From G963664835 sp965220775 (GTDB taxonomy: Bacteria; Chloroflexota; UBA6077; FW602-bin22; JBCLEL01), in NCBI GenBank assembly GCA_965220775.1, contig OZ244845.1, forward strand, positions 3,658,001 through 3,722,000: a stretch of 64,000 bases of DNA, written 5' to 3'. Positions 7,200 to 15,500 of the stretch are shown here, piece by piece (the first letter of the stretch is position 1; each line of letters begins with the position of its first letter). The notes under the pieces are model-generated. The model had not been told where the DNA came from. It searched no databases and saw only the letters and a program-made list of their open reading frames with translations. The translations under genes were made by a program, and so were the position numbers.

Positions 7200-8279
7200 G
7201 TGTTGACACAAACGGACCTGTTTATCGGCGGGCAGCAAGGCTACCACACCTATCGCATCCCGGCGATGATCGTCTCCGCACGAGGAACGCTGCTGGCGTT
7301 CTGCGAGGGTCGGCGGTACTCGCGCAGTGACACTGGAGACATAGATCTGATCTTGAAGCGCAGCTTCGACGACGGCCGGACTTGGGAGCCTACCCAGACA
7401 GTCGTGACGGAGCCGGCGACGACCTGCGGCAACCCTTGCCCGGTGGTGGACAGGACCACCGGAACAATATGGCTGCCGTTTTGCAAGAACCGGGCGGATG
7501 GGCCGTACAGTATGATTCGCGGAGGGAAGGCGCCGCGCACTGTTTGGCTCACCCACAGCAACGATGATGGCGCGACATGGGCGGAGCCGATAGAGATCAC
7601 TTCGTCGGTCAAGGAGCCGTCCTGGACCTGGTACGCGACCGGTCCGACTCACGGCATCCAGCTAGCCAATGGCCGGTTGCTAATTCCGTGCGATCACGTT
7701 GCCGGCAAGTTTTTCACCCGACAAGATCCAAAATACTCGCATGTGATATACAGCGACGATCACGGAGCTAGCTGGCATATCGGTGGCGAAGGCGAACCGA
7801 GCACCGACGAGTGCGCCGTGGTGGAGGCGGCGAGCGGGGCAGTGTATATCAACAGCCGTTACGAATTAGACAAAAACCTGCGGGCAACCGCGTGGAGCGC
7901 GGACAACGGCGATAGCTTTGACGGGTTCGCTTGGGATGAGACGTTGATTGAACCGGTGTGCCAGGCCAGCATCGCGCGGTTCACAACCTCAAAGCAACAC
8001 GACCGAAATCGAGTGCTCTTCAGCAATCCGGCCAGCATCAATCGCGAAAACATGACGGTCAGAGTCAGCTACGACGAGTGCCGGAGTTGGAGCGCCGGTA
8101 GGGCGTTGCATGAAGGCCCGGCCGCTTATTCGGACCTGGCAGTCTGCGCCGACATGACGATCTGCTGCCTATACGAGCGAGGGGACGAGAGTTGCTACGA
8201 GAAGCTTACGCTGGCTCGATTTGATATCGATTGGCTCACCGACGGAACTGACAGAGTGGCCGGCGGGACGTCGACCTGA
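7200..8279 (+). CDS. Sialidase (GH33-like), copy 1
   Basis: This 359-aa six-bladed beta-propeller enzyme is expected to release terminal sialic acids. The YRIP arginine motif is at residues 18-21 and the RSDTGDIDL acid/base Asp region is near 42-50. Four Asp-box-like motifs follow: SFDDGRTW, SNDDGATW, SDDHGASW and a degenerate SYDECRSW. There is no N-terminal hydrophobic signal, so the protein should be cytoplasmic unless exported by another route. The GTG at 7200 is preceded by GAGGTG. An ungapped paralogue lies immediately downstream. A non-hydrolytic or unusual substrate cannot be excluded from motifs alone. Confidence 0.88.
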   Translation: MLTQTDLFIGGQQGYHTYRIPAMIVSARGTLLAFCEGRRYSRSDTGDIDLILKRSFDDGRTWEPTQTVVTEPATTCGNPCPVVDRTTGTIWLPFCKNRADGPYSMIRGGKAPRTVWLTHSNDDGATWAEPIEITSSVKEPSWTWYATGPTHGIQLANGRLLIPCDHVAGKFFTRQDPKYSHVIYSDDHGASWHIGGEGEPSTDECAVVEAASGAVYINSRYELDKNLRATAWSADNGDSFDGFAWDETLIEPVCQASIARFTTSKQHDRNRVLFSNPASINRENMTVRVSYDECRSWSAGRALHEGPAAYSDLAVCADMTICCLYERGDESCYEKLTLARFDIDWLTDGTDRVAGGTST

Positions 8280-8665
8280 CAGCGGCCGAGGAAATGTTGG
8301 TAACTGTTCAGAATTGAGTATGTCTCTTTCATCTAGCCTCGACAGCTTGATCGGCTCAGTCGCAATTTGGAATGCCGCTCAGTTTTTGGTGTGCGATTTT
8401 GAATCTGATGGGCTCTATTCCACAAGCAGCTCGACCTCATCCCCTCTCCTAGTCGAGTCTACGACCTGGCCCCCTTCTCCTGGCCCAGGAGAAGGGGGAA
8501 CGTTGTTGTGGGGGACACCCCCACGTCCCCCGTCAAGGGCTTCGCCCTTGCAACCCTTTCCTGGCTTTCGCCCATGAGAGGTCGACGCCGGTAATTGAGC
8601 CTGATCGGGGAGATACCGCTCCTAAACGGAACAGGTACCCCTGAATCTGAACACTTTGGTCAAAT
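8280..8665. repeat. Intergenic spacer with two strong hairpins between the sialidases
   Basis: No gene is visible. A 29-bp hairpin has 14-bp arms (CCCCCTTCTCCTGG at 8470-8483 with its complement at 8485-8498). A second, CAAGGGC-TTC-GCCCTTG, lies at 8534-8550, with the run GGGGGACACCCCCACGTCCCC between them. The G/C-rich stems without T tracts look more like dispersed repeat DNA than terminators, although they could slow transcription between the two copies. Confidence 0.6.
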
Positions 8666-8712
8666 ACTATAGGTTATCATTGGTTGACGCCATCTAGTTG
8701 CGAGGTGCAAGC
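8666..8712 (+). promoter_or_regulatory. Conserved block upstream of sialidase copy 2
   Basis: It matches 7153-7199 at 45 of 47 positions. This suggests that each copy carries its own promoter or leader and that copy 2 is not only a read-through gene. Confidence 0.5.
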
Positions 8713-9792
8713 GTGTTGACACAAACGGACCTGTTTATCGGCGGGCAGCAAGGCTACCACACGTATCGCATCCCGGCGATGATCGTCTCCGCACGGGGAA
8801 CGCTGCTGGCGTTCTGCGAGGGCCGGCGGCACTCGCGCAGTGACACTGGAGACATAGATCTGATTTTGAAGCGCAGCTTCGACGGGGGCCAGACTTGGGA
8901 GCCTACCCAGACGGTCGTGACGGAGCCGGCGACGACCTGCGGCAACCCTTGCCCGGTCGTTGACAGGACCACCGGAACAATCTGGTTGCCGTTCTGCAAG
9001 AACCTGGCGGACGGGCCGGAGAGCATGATCCGCGATGGCAAGGCGCCGCGCACGGTCTGGCTCACTCACAGCGACGACGATGGCGCGACGTGGGCTGAGC
9101 CGATAGAGATCACGCCGGCGGTCAAGAAACCGTTCTGGACCTGGTACGCGACTGGTCCGACCCACGGCATCCAGCTGGCGAACGGCCGGTTGCTGATTCC
9201 ATGCGATCACGTAGCCGGCAAGCTGTTCAGCCGACAAGATCCAATCTACTCCCACGTGATTTACAGCGACGATCATGGAGCTAGCTGGCACATCGGGGGC
9301 GAAGTCGAACCGAGCACCGACGAGTGCGCCGTGGTGGAGACGGCAAGCGGGGCAGTGTATATCAACAGCCGTTACGAATTAGACAAGAACCAGCGGGCGA
9401 CCGCGTGGAGCGCGGACAACGGCGATAGCTTTGGCGATTTCGCTTGGGATGAGACGCTGATCGAGCCGGTGTGCCAGGCCAGCATCGCGCGGTTCACAAC
9501 CTCAAAGCAACACGACCGAAATCGAGTGCTCTTCAGTAATCCGGCCAGCATCAATCGTGAAAACATGACGGTCAGGGTCAGCTACGACGAGTGCCGGAGT
9601 TGGAGCTCGGGCAACGTGCTGCATGAAGGCCCGGCCGCTTACTCGGACTTGGCAGTCTGCGCGGACATGACGATCTGCTGCCTATACGAGCGAGGGGACG
9701 AGAGTTGCTACGAGAAGCTGACGCTGGCTCGATTTGATATCGCCTGGCTCACTGACGGAACTGACCAAGTTGCCCGCGGGTCGTCGACCTGA
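8713..9792 (+). CDS. Sialidase (GH33-like), copy 2
   Basis: This 359-aa paralogue of the preceding gene can be aligned without gaps. By eye I count about 26 substitutions, which cluster in loops (for example TSSVKEPSW versus TPAVKKPFW) and leave the YRIP, SDTGDIDL and Asp-box motifs intact. The GTG at 8713, after GAGGTG, matches the start of copy 1; a TTG five codons earlier is less likely. There is again no signal peptide. The spread of changes with conserved catalytic residues suggests that both copies are under selection, perhaps with different substrate preference. Confidence 0.88.
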   Translation: MLTQTDLFIGGQQGYHTYRIPAMIVSARGTLLAFCEGRRHSRSDTGDIDLILKRSFDGGQTWEPTQTVVTEPATTCGNPCPVVDRTTGTIWLPFCKNLADGPESMIRDGKAPRTVWLTHSDDDGATWAEPIEITPAVKKPFWTWYATGPTHGIQLANGRLLIPCDHVAGKLFSRQDPIYSHVIYSDDHGASWHIGGEVEPSTDECAVVETASGAVYINSRYELDKNQRATAWSADNGDSFGDFAWDETLIEPVCQASIARFTTSKQHDRNRVLFSNPASINRENMTVRVSYDECRSWSSGNVLHEGPAAYSDLAVCADMTICCLYERGDESCYEKLTLARFDIAWLTDGTDQVARGSST

Positions 9793-9820
9793 TGCCGGCC
9801 GGGAAAACGATGACACCACA

Positions 9821-9850
9821 TTGACGACGTTCTTGGCGCGACGCTAGAAT
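9821..9850 (+). promoter_or_regulatory. Predicted sigma-70 promoter of valS
   Basis: TTGACG (9821-9826) and TAGAAT (9845-9850) are separated by 18 bases. A start near 9857 gives a leader of about 145 bases containing one long hairpin. Confidence 0.6.
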
Positions 9851-9893
9851 CAACCGACACTAACAGGGAATAGCTGATCAACTAGAATATTCA

Positions 9894-9924
9894 GCCCCTT
9901 CTGCCACGCGATGGCAGGAGGGGC
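9894..9924 (+). promoter_or_regulatory. Leader hairpin upstream of valS
   Basis: A 13-bp stem (GCCCCTTCTGCCA with TGGCAGGAGGGGC, one G-U pair) closes a five-base loop. It lies in the predicted valS leader, about 77 bases before the start. No T run follows, and no T-box sequence is seen, so its role (attenuation, stability or a terminator of the sialidase transcript) is open. Confidence 0.5.
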
Positions 9925-10001
9925 GATTCATAGACAGGGAACGCATCAGTCCAAATTGGGCGACATGAGCAAGCGATACCTCACGGCGGAGGTTTGCCGG
10001 C

Positions 10002-12656
10002 ATGGCTAGCACGCAAAACGCTTTGGCAGCAATGCCAAGTACGTACGACCACACTGAGATCGAGAGTGAAATCTACGCTCGATGGGAGGATTCCGGCCTG
10101 TTTCGGCCGGAGATCGACTGGTCGAAGAAGCCCTTCACCATCGTGCTTCCGCCTCCGAACGTAACTGGCGAACTGCACAATGGGCACGCGATGATGGTCG
10201 CGTTTGAGGACCTGATGATTCGCTGGCACCGGATGCAGGGCGAACCTACGCTCTGGGTGCCGGGAACGGACCACGCCAGCATCGGCACCCACGTGGTGAT
10301 CGAAGACGACCTCGCTCGTCAGGGCAAGACGAGGTTCGACCTGGGACGAGACGAGTTTCTGAAGGTAGCGTGGGCGTGGAAAGAGAAGTACGGCGGGATT
10401 ATTCTCAACCAGATGCGCCTGTTGGGGGCGTCCTGCGATTGGTCCCGCGAACGGTTCACGATGGACGACATGCTGTCGCGGGCAGTCCGCAAGGCCTTTG
10501 TTCAGCTATACCACAAGGGTCTGATCTACCGTGGGAACTATATAGTCAACTGGTGTCCGCGCTGCGAGTCAGCCATCTCCGACTTGGAAGTCGATCACCA
10601 AGAGGAAGAGGGTCATCTCTATTACGTCCGATACAGCTTGGTCGATGATCTTGGCAACCCGATCGATGAATACGTCACGGTGGCGACCACCAGGCCGGAA
10701 ACTATCCTGGGCGATACGGGCGTAGCGGTTCACCCGGGCGACGAGAGATACAAGGAACTCGTGGGCCGAAGCGTCGAACTGCCGATCATAGGCCGGCCGA
10801 TCCCGATAGTCGCCGACGAGATCGTAGATCCTGAGTTCGGCACCGGCGCAGTCAAGGTCACGCCGGCGCACGATCCGAACGACTTTGACATCGGTCAGCG
10901 AGCCGGCCTGCCAATTGTGACCGCGATGGACGAAACCGGCCGCATGAACGAGGTCGCCGGGCCGTATGCCGGGATGGACCGCTACGAATGCCGCCGGCGG
11001 TTGGTTGATGACCTGGAGCGAAATACTCAACTGATCAAGGTGGAGACGCACACCCACGCGGTCGGCCACTGTGACCGATGCGACACGGTAATAGAGCCGC
11101 TATTGTCCCGCCAATGGTTCGTGAAGATCAAACCGTTGGCCGATCCGGCGATCGAGGCGGTAAGAAACGGTTCCATCCGATTCATTCCCGATCGGTTTAG
11201 CCGCGATTACTTCAACTGGATGGAGAACATTCGCGACTGGTGCATTTCGCGCCAACTGTGGTGGGGCCACCGCATTCCGGTTTGGTACTGCGATGAGTGC
11301 GAAGAACTGACCGTGTCGATTGGAGAGCCCACGGAGTGCACCGCGTGCGGTTCAAACGAGATTGAGCAAGATCCCGACGTGCTGGACACGTGGTTCAGCT
11401 CCGGGCTGTGGCCGGTGAGCACTTTGGGATGGCCGGACGATAGCGAGGACCTGGGTTACTTCTATCCTACCGACGTGATGGAGACCGGCTACGACATCAT
11501 ATTCCTCTGGGTTGCCCGAATGATCATGTTCGGGATCGAGTTCGGCGGCGAGCCGCCTTTCAGCGTCGTCTACATGCACGGATTGCTGAGAGACGCCAAG
11601 GGCGCAAAGATGAGCAAGTCCAAGGGGAACGTGTCAAATCCCTTGGACATTATCTCGAAATACGGCGCTGACGCTCTGCGATTCACGATCGTTACGGGCG
11701 GCGGCGCGGGAAATGATCAGAAACTGGCGAATAGCCGTCTAGAAGGAAGCCGCAACTTTGCCAACAAGCTTTGGAACGCGGCCCGGTTCGTCCGCTCGAC
11801 GCTTGAGGAGGACCCGCCGGCCAAGCCTGATCCAAGCTCCTTGGACGTGTACGAACGCTGGATACTCAGCCGAGCTAATCATACTGTCGCGGAAGTGACA
11901 CGGCTGCTTGAGGGCTTCCAGTTTGGCGAGGCCGGACGAATAATTCAGGATTTCACCTGGAACGAGTTCTGCGACTGGTATCTCGAGCTGGCCAAGATAA
12001 GCCTGCGCGAAGGCAACGCCGACGAGAATTCGGTACGCCACACTCTCCTTTCCGTTCTGGAAACGATTCTGAAGCTGCTGCATCCATTCATGCCGTTCGT
12101 CACCGAGGCGATATGGCGGCACTTACCAGAACGCGAAGGTTTCTTGATGGTCGCGGCGTGGCCGGAGGCCGGTAATTCAGACGAGGAGATTGAATCCGAG
12201 ATCGGCAGCGTCATAGAAGTCATCCGGGCCATTCGAAACATTAGGGCTGAGTTCAGATTGCCTACGGGCACCGCAGTGCCTGCGACGGTAGTTGGTCAGC
12301 AAACCAACCGAATCGCCAGACACCGGAACGTGATTGAACGGCTGGCCCGAGTCTCGGATCTCTCGCAAGGAGCAAGCTCGGCAGATCGCCCTAAGGAGTC
12401 ATTTCATCTGCTGGCAGGGCAGTTCGAAGTCTATGTACCGTTCGCCGGCTTGATCGATTTGGATAAAGAGCGACAGCGGATCGCCGGCGAGATCGACAGT
12501 GTGAGAAAACAGACCGCCCGGGTAGAGCGACGACTATCTACGAGCGGATTCGTCAACAAAGCACCGGCCGAGGTCGTGGAACGGGAGCGCGTGCGCCTTG
12601 CCCAACTCAACGATCAATCCGCCAAGCTACATAGCCGGCTGGAAGCTCTCGGATAG
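10002..12656 (+). CDS. valS: Valyl-tRNA synthetase
   Basis: This 884-aa class I synthetase charges tRNA-Val and edits threonine. The HIGH signature appears as HNGH near residues 59-62 (PPNVTGELHNGH) and KMSKS near 536 (GAKMSKSKGN). The CP1 editing domain lies between them (TTRPETILGDTGVAVHP). Zinc-type Cys pairs (CPRCES, CDRCD, CDECEE, CTACG) are visible. The C-terminal 65 residues form the tRNA-binding coiled coil typical of ValRS (LDKERQRIAGEID onward). The ATG at 10002 is preceded by GGAGG. It converges on queC with a shared hairpin between them. Length and motifs are normal. Confidence 0.98.
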   Translation: MASTQNALAAMPSTYDHTEIESEIYARWEDSGLFRPEIDWSKKPFTIVLPPPNVTGELHNGHAMMVAFEDLMIRWHRMQGEPTLWVPGTDHASIGTHVVIEDDLARQGKTRFDLGRDEFLKVAWAWKEKYGGIILNQMRLLGASCDWSRERFTMDDMLSRAVRKAFVQLYHKGLIYRGNYIVNWCPRCESAISDLEVDHQEEEGHLYYVRYSLVDDLGNPIDEYVTVATTRPETILGDTGVAVHPGDERYKELVGRSVELPIIGRPIPIVADEIVDPEFGTGAVKVTPAHDPNDFDIGQRAGLPIVTAMDETGRMNEVAGPYAGMDRYECRRRLVDDLERNTQLIKVETHTHAVGHCDRCDTVIEPLLSRQWFVKIKPLADPAIEAVRNGSIRFIPDRFSRDYFNWMENIRDWCISRQLWWGHRIPVWYCDECEELTVSIGEPTECTACGSNEIEQDPDVLDTWFSSGLWPVSTLGWPDDSEDLGYFYPTDVMETGYDIIFLWVARMIMFGIEFGGEPPFSVVYMHGLLRDAKGAKMSKSKGNVSNPLDIISKYGADALRFTIVTGGGAGNDQKLANSRLEGSRNFANKLWNAARFVRSTLEEDPPAKPDPSSLDVYERWILSRANHTVAEVTRLLEGFQFGEAGRIIQDFTWNEFCDWYLELAKISLREGNADENSVRHTLLSVLETILKLLHPFMPFVTEAIWRHLPEREGFLMVAAWPEAGNSDEEIESEIGSVIEVIRAIRNIRAEFRLPTGTAVPATVVGQQTNRIARHRNVIERLARVSDLSQGASSADRPKESFHLLAGQFEVYVPFAGLIDLDKERQRIAGEIDSVRKQTARVERRLSTSGFVNKAPAEVVERERVRLAQLNDQSAKLHSRLEALG

Positions 12657-12685
12657 GGGCCGGCCCTGGATTGACCCGCCGGCCC
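12657..12685. terminator. Bidirectional hairpin between valS and queC
   Basis: GGGCCGGC (12657-12664) pairs with GCCGGCCC (12678-12685) across a 13-base loop, and the stem lies between the two convergent stop codons. On the plus strand it is followed by GTTT. It is a probable terminator for both directions. Confidence 0.6.
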
Positions 12686-12687
12686 GT

Positions 12688-13347
12688 TTAGGCGCCGGGC
12701 GACTTGGCGTAGCGGGTCGGATCAGCGACACCAGCGTCCGCGAAGGCAAGCCGGCGCTCGCCGCACTTGTTGCATCCGCCGCAGTGTACCCCACCCCTTG
12801 GTGCCATACAGGTAATAGTCAGATCAAGAGGCAGGTAACTGAATTGGCGAATGATGTCCTCTTTGTGAAGACCTCTGTAAGGCAATTGGATGTCGATTTG
12901 GTGCGCCAAACCTTGGGTGAGGGCGCGCTCAAATGTGTCGAAGAACTGCGGCGTCGCGTCGGGGAATGGATTGCCTGCAAGCAAGCCGATCGCAATCTTC
13001 GAAACGTCGTGCGTACTGCACCATACTGCAACGAGCCCGATAAGCAGGACATTTCGGCCGGGAAGGAATACAGCGCTGTCCGGCTCGTCGGAAGCGGGTA
13101 CACCAAGTCCTGTAACGCTCCAATGATCATGGTAAAGGGGCTGAATAGGTAAGGACAGGGCTGTGACGGGCCGCACGTTTGGACTGTTCAACGCATCTAG
13201 GAACGATGCCAGAGCCTGGCGCTCTTCTTTTTCCCAGGCCAGACCAACCTGCACGTAGATCGGGAATACAATTGAGTGCCGGGCGATGTCGGCCAAGAGT
13301 ACGGAGCTGTCGAGGCCCCCGCTGGCAAGTACTGCTACCCTATCCAT
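12688..13347 (-). CDS. queC: 7-cyano-7-deazaguanine synthase QueC
   Basis: This 219-aa enzyme turns 7-carboxy-7-deazaguanine into preQ0 with ATP and ammonia, in the queuosine pathway. The PP-loop SGGLDSS is near residues 9-15. The zinc cluster CMAPRGGVHCGGCNKCGERR is near the C-terminus. The ATG at 13347 lies five bases after the queD stop with no clear ribosome-binding site, which suggests translational coupling. An in-frame GTG at 13392 would overlap queD and put about 15 residues before the family's normal N-terminus. It is the last gene of the SDR-queD-queC unit. QueE and QueF are not in the window. Confidence 0.93.
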   Translation of the reverse strand: MDRVAVLASGGLDSSVLLADIARHSIVFPIYVQVGLAWEKEERQALASFLDALNSPNVRPVTALSLPIQPLYHDHWSVTGLGVPASDEPDSAVFLPGRNVLLIGLVAVWCSTHDVSKIAIGLLAGNPFPDATPQFFDTFERALTQGLAHQIDIQLPYRGLHKEDIIRQFSYLPLDLTITCMAPRGGVHCGGCNKCGERRLAFADAGVADPTRYAKSPGA

Positions 13348-13352
13348 CAGTA

Positions 13353-13760
13353 TTATTCGCGGTAAGTGGATCGACTTGATGGAGTCTCCCACAGGCGGAC
13401 TTCGGTTGCCTTTAGACCCAGCTTGTGTACCTGATGATAAATGTGTTTGGATATGTTCTCTGCGGTTGGATTGTCGTCCATCAGGTAGAGAGGTTCGCCC
13501 ATTTTGGTCAATATCGGCGCGATCGGATCACGCCGGCACAAGAGCATCCGGTGATCTAGATTGGCGTCGATCCATCCTTTGACCCGGTCGCGCACATCGC
13601 CAAAGTCCATTACCATTCCGAGTCCATCCAGAGAGTCGGACTCTATATCAACTTCGAGAAGCGCGTTGTGACCGTGCAAATAGCGGCACTTACCATCGTA
13701 ATCCAATAGACGGTGACCGTAGCAAAACTCTATGGTTTTCGTCACGATGTGTACCGGCAT
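13353..13760 (-). CDS. queD: 6-carboxy-5,6,7,8-tetrahydropterin synthase QueD
   Basis: This 135-aa member of the PTPS fold converts dihydroneopterin triphosphate to carboxytetrahydropterin, the second step to preQ0. The zinc histidines are in YGHRL and LHGH, and the catalytic Cys is in the KCRYLHGH motif. The C-x3-HGH spacing points to QueD rather than the folate-type PTPS-III. The ATG at 13760 follows a strong AAGGAGGT, and longer in-frame starts read into the upstream gene. It lies 14 bp after an SDR gene and is coupled to queC. Confidence 0.93.
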   Translation of the reverse strand: MPVHIVTKTIEFCYGHRLLDYDGKCRYLHGHNALLEVDIESDSLDGLGMVMDFGDVRDRVKGWIDANLDHRMLLCRRDPIAPILTKMGEPLYLMDDNPTAENISKHIYHQVHKLGLKATEVRLWETPSSRSTYRE

Positions 13761-13774
13761 TGGACCTCCTTGAT

Positions 13775-14539
13775 TTATCCTGGGGCTCCAGGACCTGCTA
13801 GATGGCGGCCAGAATCCACCCGTATCGTCTCGCCGGTAATCGTCTCGCTCTTGAGCAGCATCACGATCAATTCTGCGATCTCCTCGGCTGAAGACTCCCT
13901 TTTGAGAGGCGTCTGGTCGAGGACGTCTTGCTGCCAAATCTCCTCGCTGATCTCACCGGGACGCATAGTCGGGCCCGGGGCGATGGCATTCACCAGGATA
14001 CCGTGTGAAGCAAGCTCGACGGCGAACCCACGGGTCATGAAATCGATCGCGGCCTTGGCTGTCAGATACGGTAAATAGTCTCTGTAGGGGGTGTGGCTCG
14101 CTGCCCAGTCGCTAAATAGGACAATGTGTCCTCGAGTCGGGCCGGCATTTCCCATCATCTGGTGCGCGGCGTTGACTGTAAGAAGATAGCTGCCCTTGGC
14201 CGTGGTGAGCGACCTATCCCAGGCATCGCCGTCAAGTGAGTGGAAGGGTGTTCGGGGGAATTCGGAAGCGAGGTTGACGACGAACGACAGGTCGCCCAGC
14301 CGCTCTCCAGCGACCTCAACCATCCGCCGGACATCGTCTTCTACGGTAACGTCTCCTTGGATCAGGCACGCGCGCTCTACTTCAGGCGCGATCGCTTGGT
14401 GCAACCTATCGGCTTCGACTCTGGAACTACGGTAGGCAATTGCCAGATTTGCGGCTTCCTTTGCCAGCCGGCGGGTTACAAGCTGACCGACACGTTTCGT
14501 ACCTATTACAAGGGCACCCTTGCCTGCCAAACTTAGCAT
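13775..14539 (-). CDS. SDR-family reductase in the queuosine operon
   Basis: This 254-aa protein has a short-chain dehydrogenase fold. The nucleotide loop is unusual (VIGTKRVGQ at about 11-19 rather than TGxxxGIG), recalling pteridine reductases where a basic residue replaces the usual glycine. NLASEF replaces the NNAG motif, and YLTAK supplies the catalytic Tyr/Lys near residue 156. The C-terminal IRVDSGRHL end is typical. The ATG at 14539 has AAGGA upstream, rather far away. As first gene before queD and queC it may act on a pterin intermediate, which is inference from context only. An unrelated role would also fit. Confidence 0.85.
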   Translation of the reverse strand: MLSLAGKGALVIGTKRVGQLVTRRLAKEAANLAIAYRSSRVEADRLHQAIAPEVERACLIQGDVTVEDDVRRMVEVAGERLGDLSFVVNLASEFPRTPFHSLDGDAWDRSLTTAKGSYLLTVNAAHQMMGNAGPTRGHIVLFSDWAASHTPYRDYLPYLTAKAAIDFMTRGFAVELASHGILVNAIAPGPTMRPGEISEEIWQQDVLDQTPLKRESSAEEIAELIVMLLKSETITGETIRVDSGRHLAGPGAPG

Positions 14540-14678
14540 TGATTACTAGCGACGTCCTTCGATGCCGAGTGCCATTCGTAGAAATCGTCGATCCTTCGCG
14601 ATTCCCGCGCCACGAGGTCGAATTTTACTATACGATTCGGCGGTACTACAGTCAAAACTTGCAATCCAGGAGGACACA

Positions 14679-15443
14679 GTGGCCGACTCCGATGCCCCTT
14701 GGTATCAAACCTTCTTCAGCGGCACCTATTTGGAAATCTTCAGCCACCACCTGACGCCGGATCGAGCGGAGAAAGAGGTGGACTTCGTCGAAAGCACGTT
14801 GAATCTGGATACGGGCGACAAAGTCCTGGACTTGTGCTGCGGTAATGGCCGTCACGCCATATTGCTAGCAAAACGCGGTTTGCAGGTCACCGCTCAAGAC
14901 CTGAATCGCGAGTATCTCGAGTCGGCCCAAGACCTTGCGGTAGCTGAAGGTGTCGAACTAGAGACTGTACACAGTGACATGCGCAAAATACCGTTCGAAG
15001 GCAACTTCGACGCCGTAATCAATATGTTCACCGCATTCGGCTATCTGGAGTCCGAGGAAGAAGACGCGAAGGTGCTGCAGCAAGCCGCCAAGGCACTGAA
15101 GCCAGGAGGTCAATTGCTCCTAGATCTGCTTAACCGGGAATGGGTGGTCTTGAACTACATTCAGAACGAGTGGCGCAAGGCCACAGACGGGACCATCTAT
15201 CTAGAACACCGGGAGCTTGATCTGGAGACGAGCCGTAACCGGGTGACCGTAACCATCATTTCTCCGGCTGGTGAGACCCAGCAGATCACAAGCTTTGAGA
15301 TTCGACTGTACACACTGACCGAGATCATAGCGATGCTGGACCGGGCGGGGCTCGCATTCGCCTGCGCCTATGGCGGGTTCGATGGCGAGCCCTACTCGAT
15401 TACCACGCGTCGTATGGTCGTGGTGGCGCGCAACTCCGCGTGA
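14679..15443 (+). CDS. Class I SAM-dependent methyltransferase
   Basis: This 254-aa cytosolic methyltransferase has motif I VLDLCCGNGRHA near residues 47-58, an acidic end of strand 2 (TAQDLN), motif II in DAVINMFTAFGYL and LKPGGQLLLDLLN. The GTG at 14679 is preceded by AGGAGG with five-base spacing. A longer in-frame reading from 14562 has no such site. The gene is divergent from the SDR-queD-queC operon, about 140 bp away. The substrate is unknown. The layout resembles small-molecule methyltransferases of the methyltransferase-25 group. Confidence 0.88.
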   Translation: MADSDAPWYQTFFSGTYLEIFSHHLTPDRAEKEVDFVESTLNLDTGDKVLDLCCGNGRHAILLAKRGLQVTAQDLNREYLESAQDLAVAEGVELETVHSDMRKIPFEGNFDAVINMFTAFGYLESEEEDAKVLQQAAKALKPGGQLLLDLLNREWVVLNYIQNEWRKATDGTIYLEHRELDLETSRNRVTVTIISPAGETQQITSFEIRLYTLTEIIAMLDRAGLAFACAYGGFDGEPYSITTRRMVVVARNSA

Positions 15444-15500
15444 TGGAGCCCCACCCTGGCGACCCGCGATTTATGCGGATCGTTTCGCGCACGGGCGGTC

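Noticed and set aside
9850..10001. T-box riboswitch for valS
   Set aside because: No AGGGTGG-type antiterminator or specifier stem was found in the leader.
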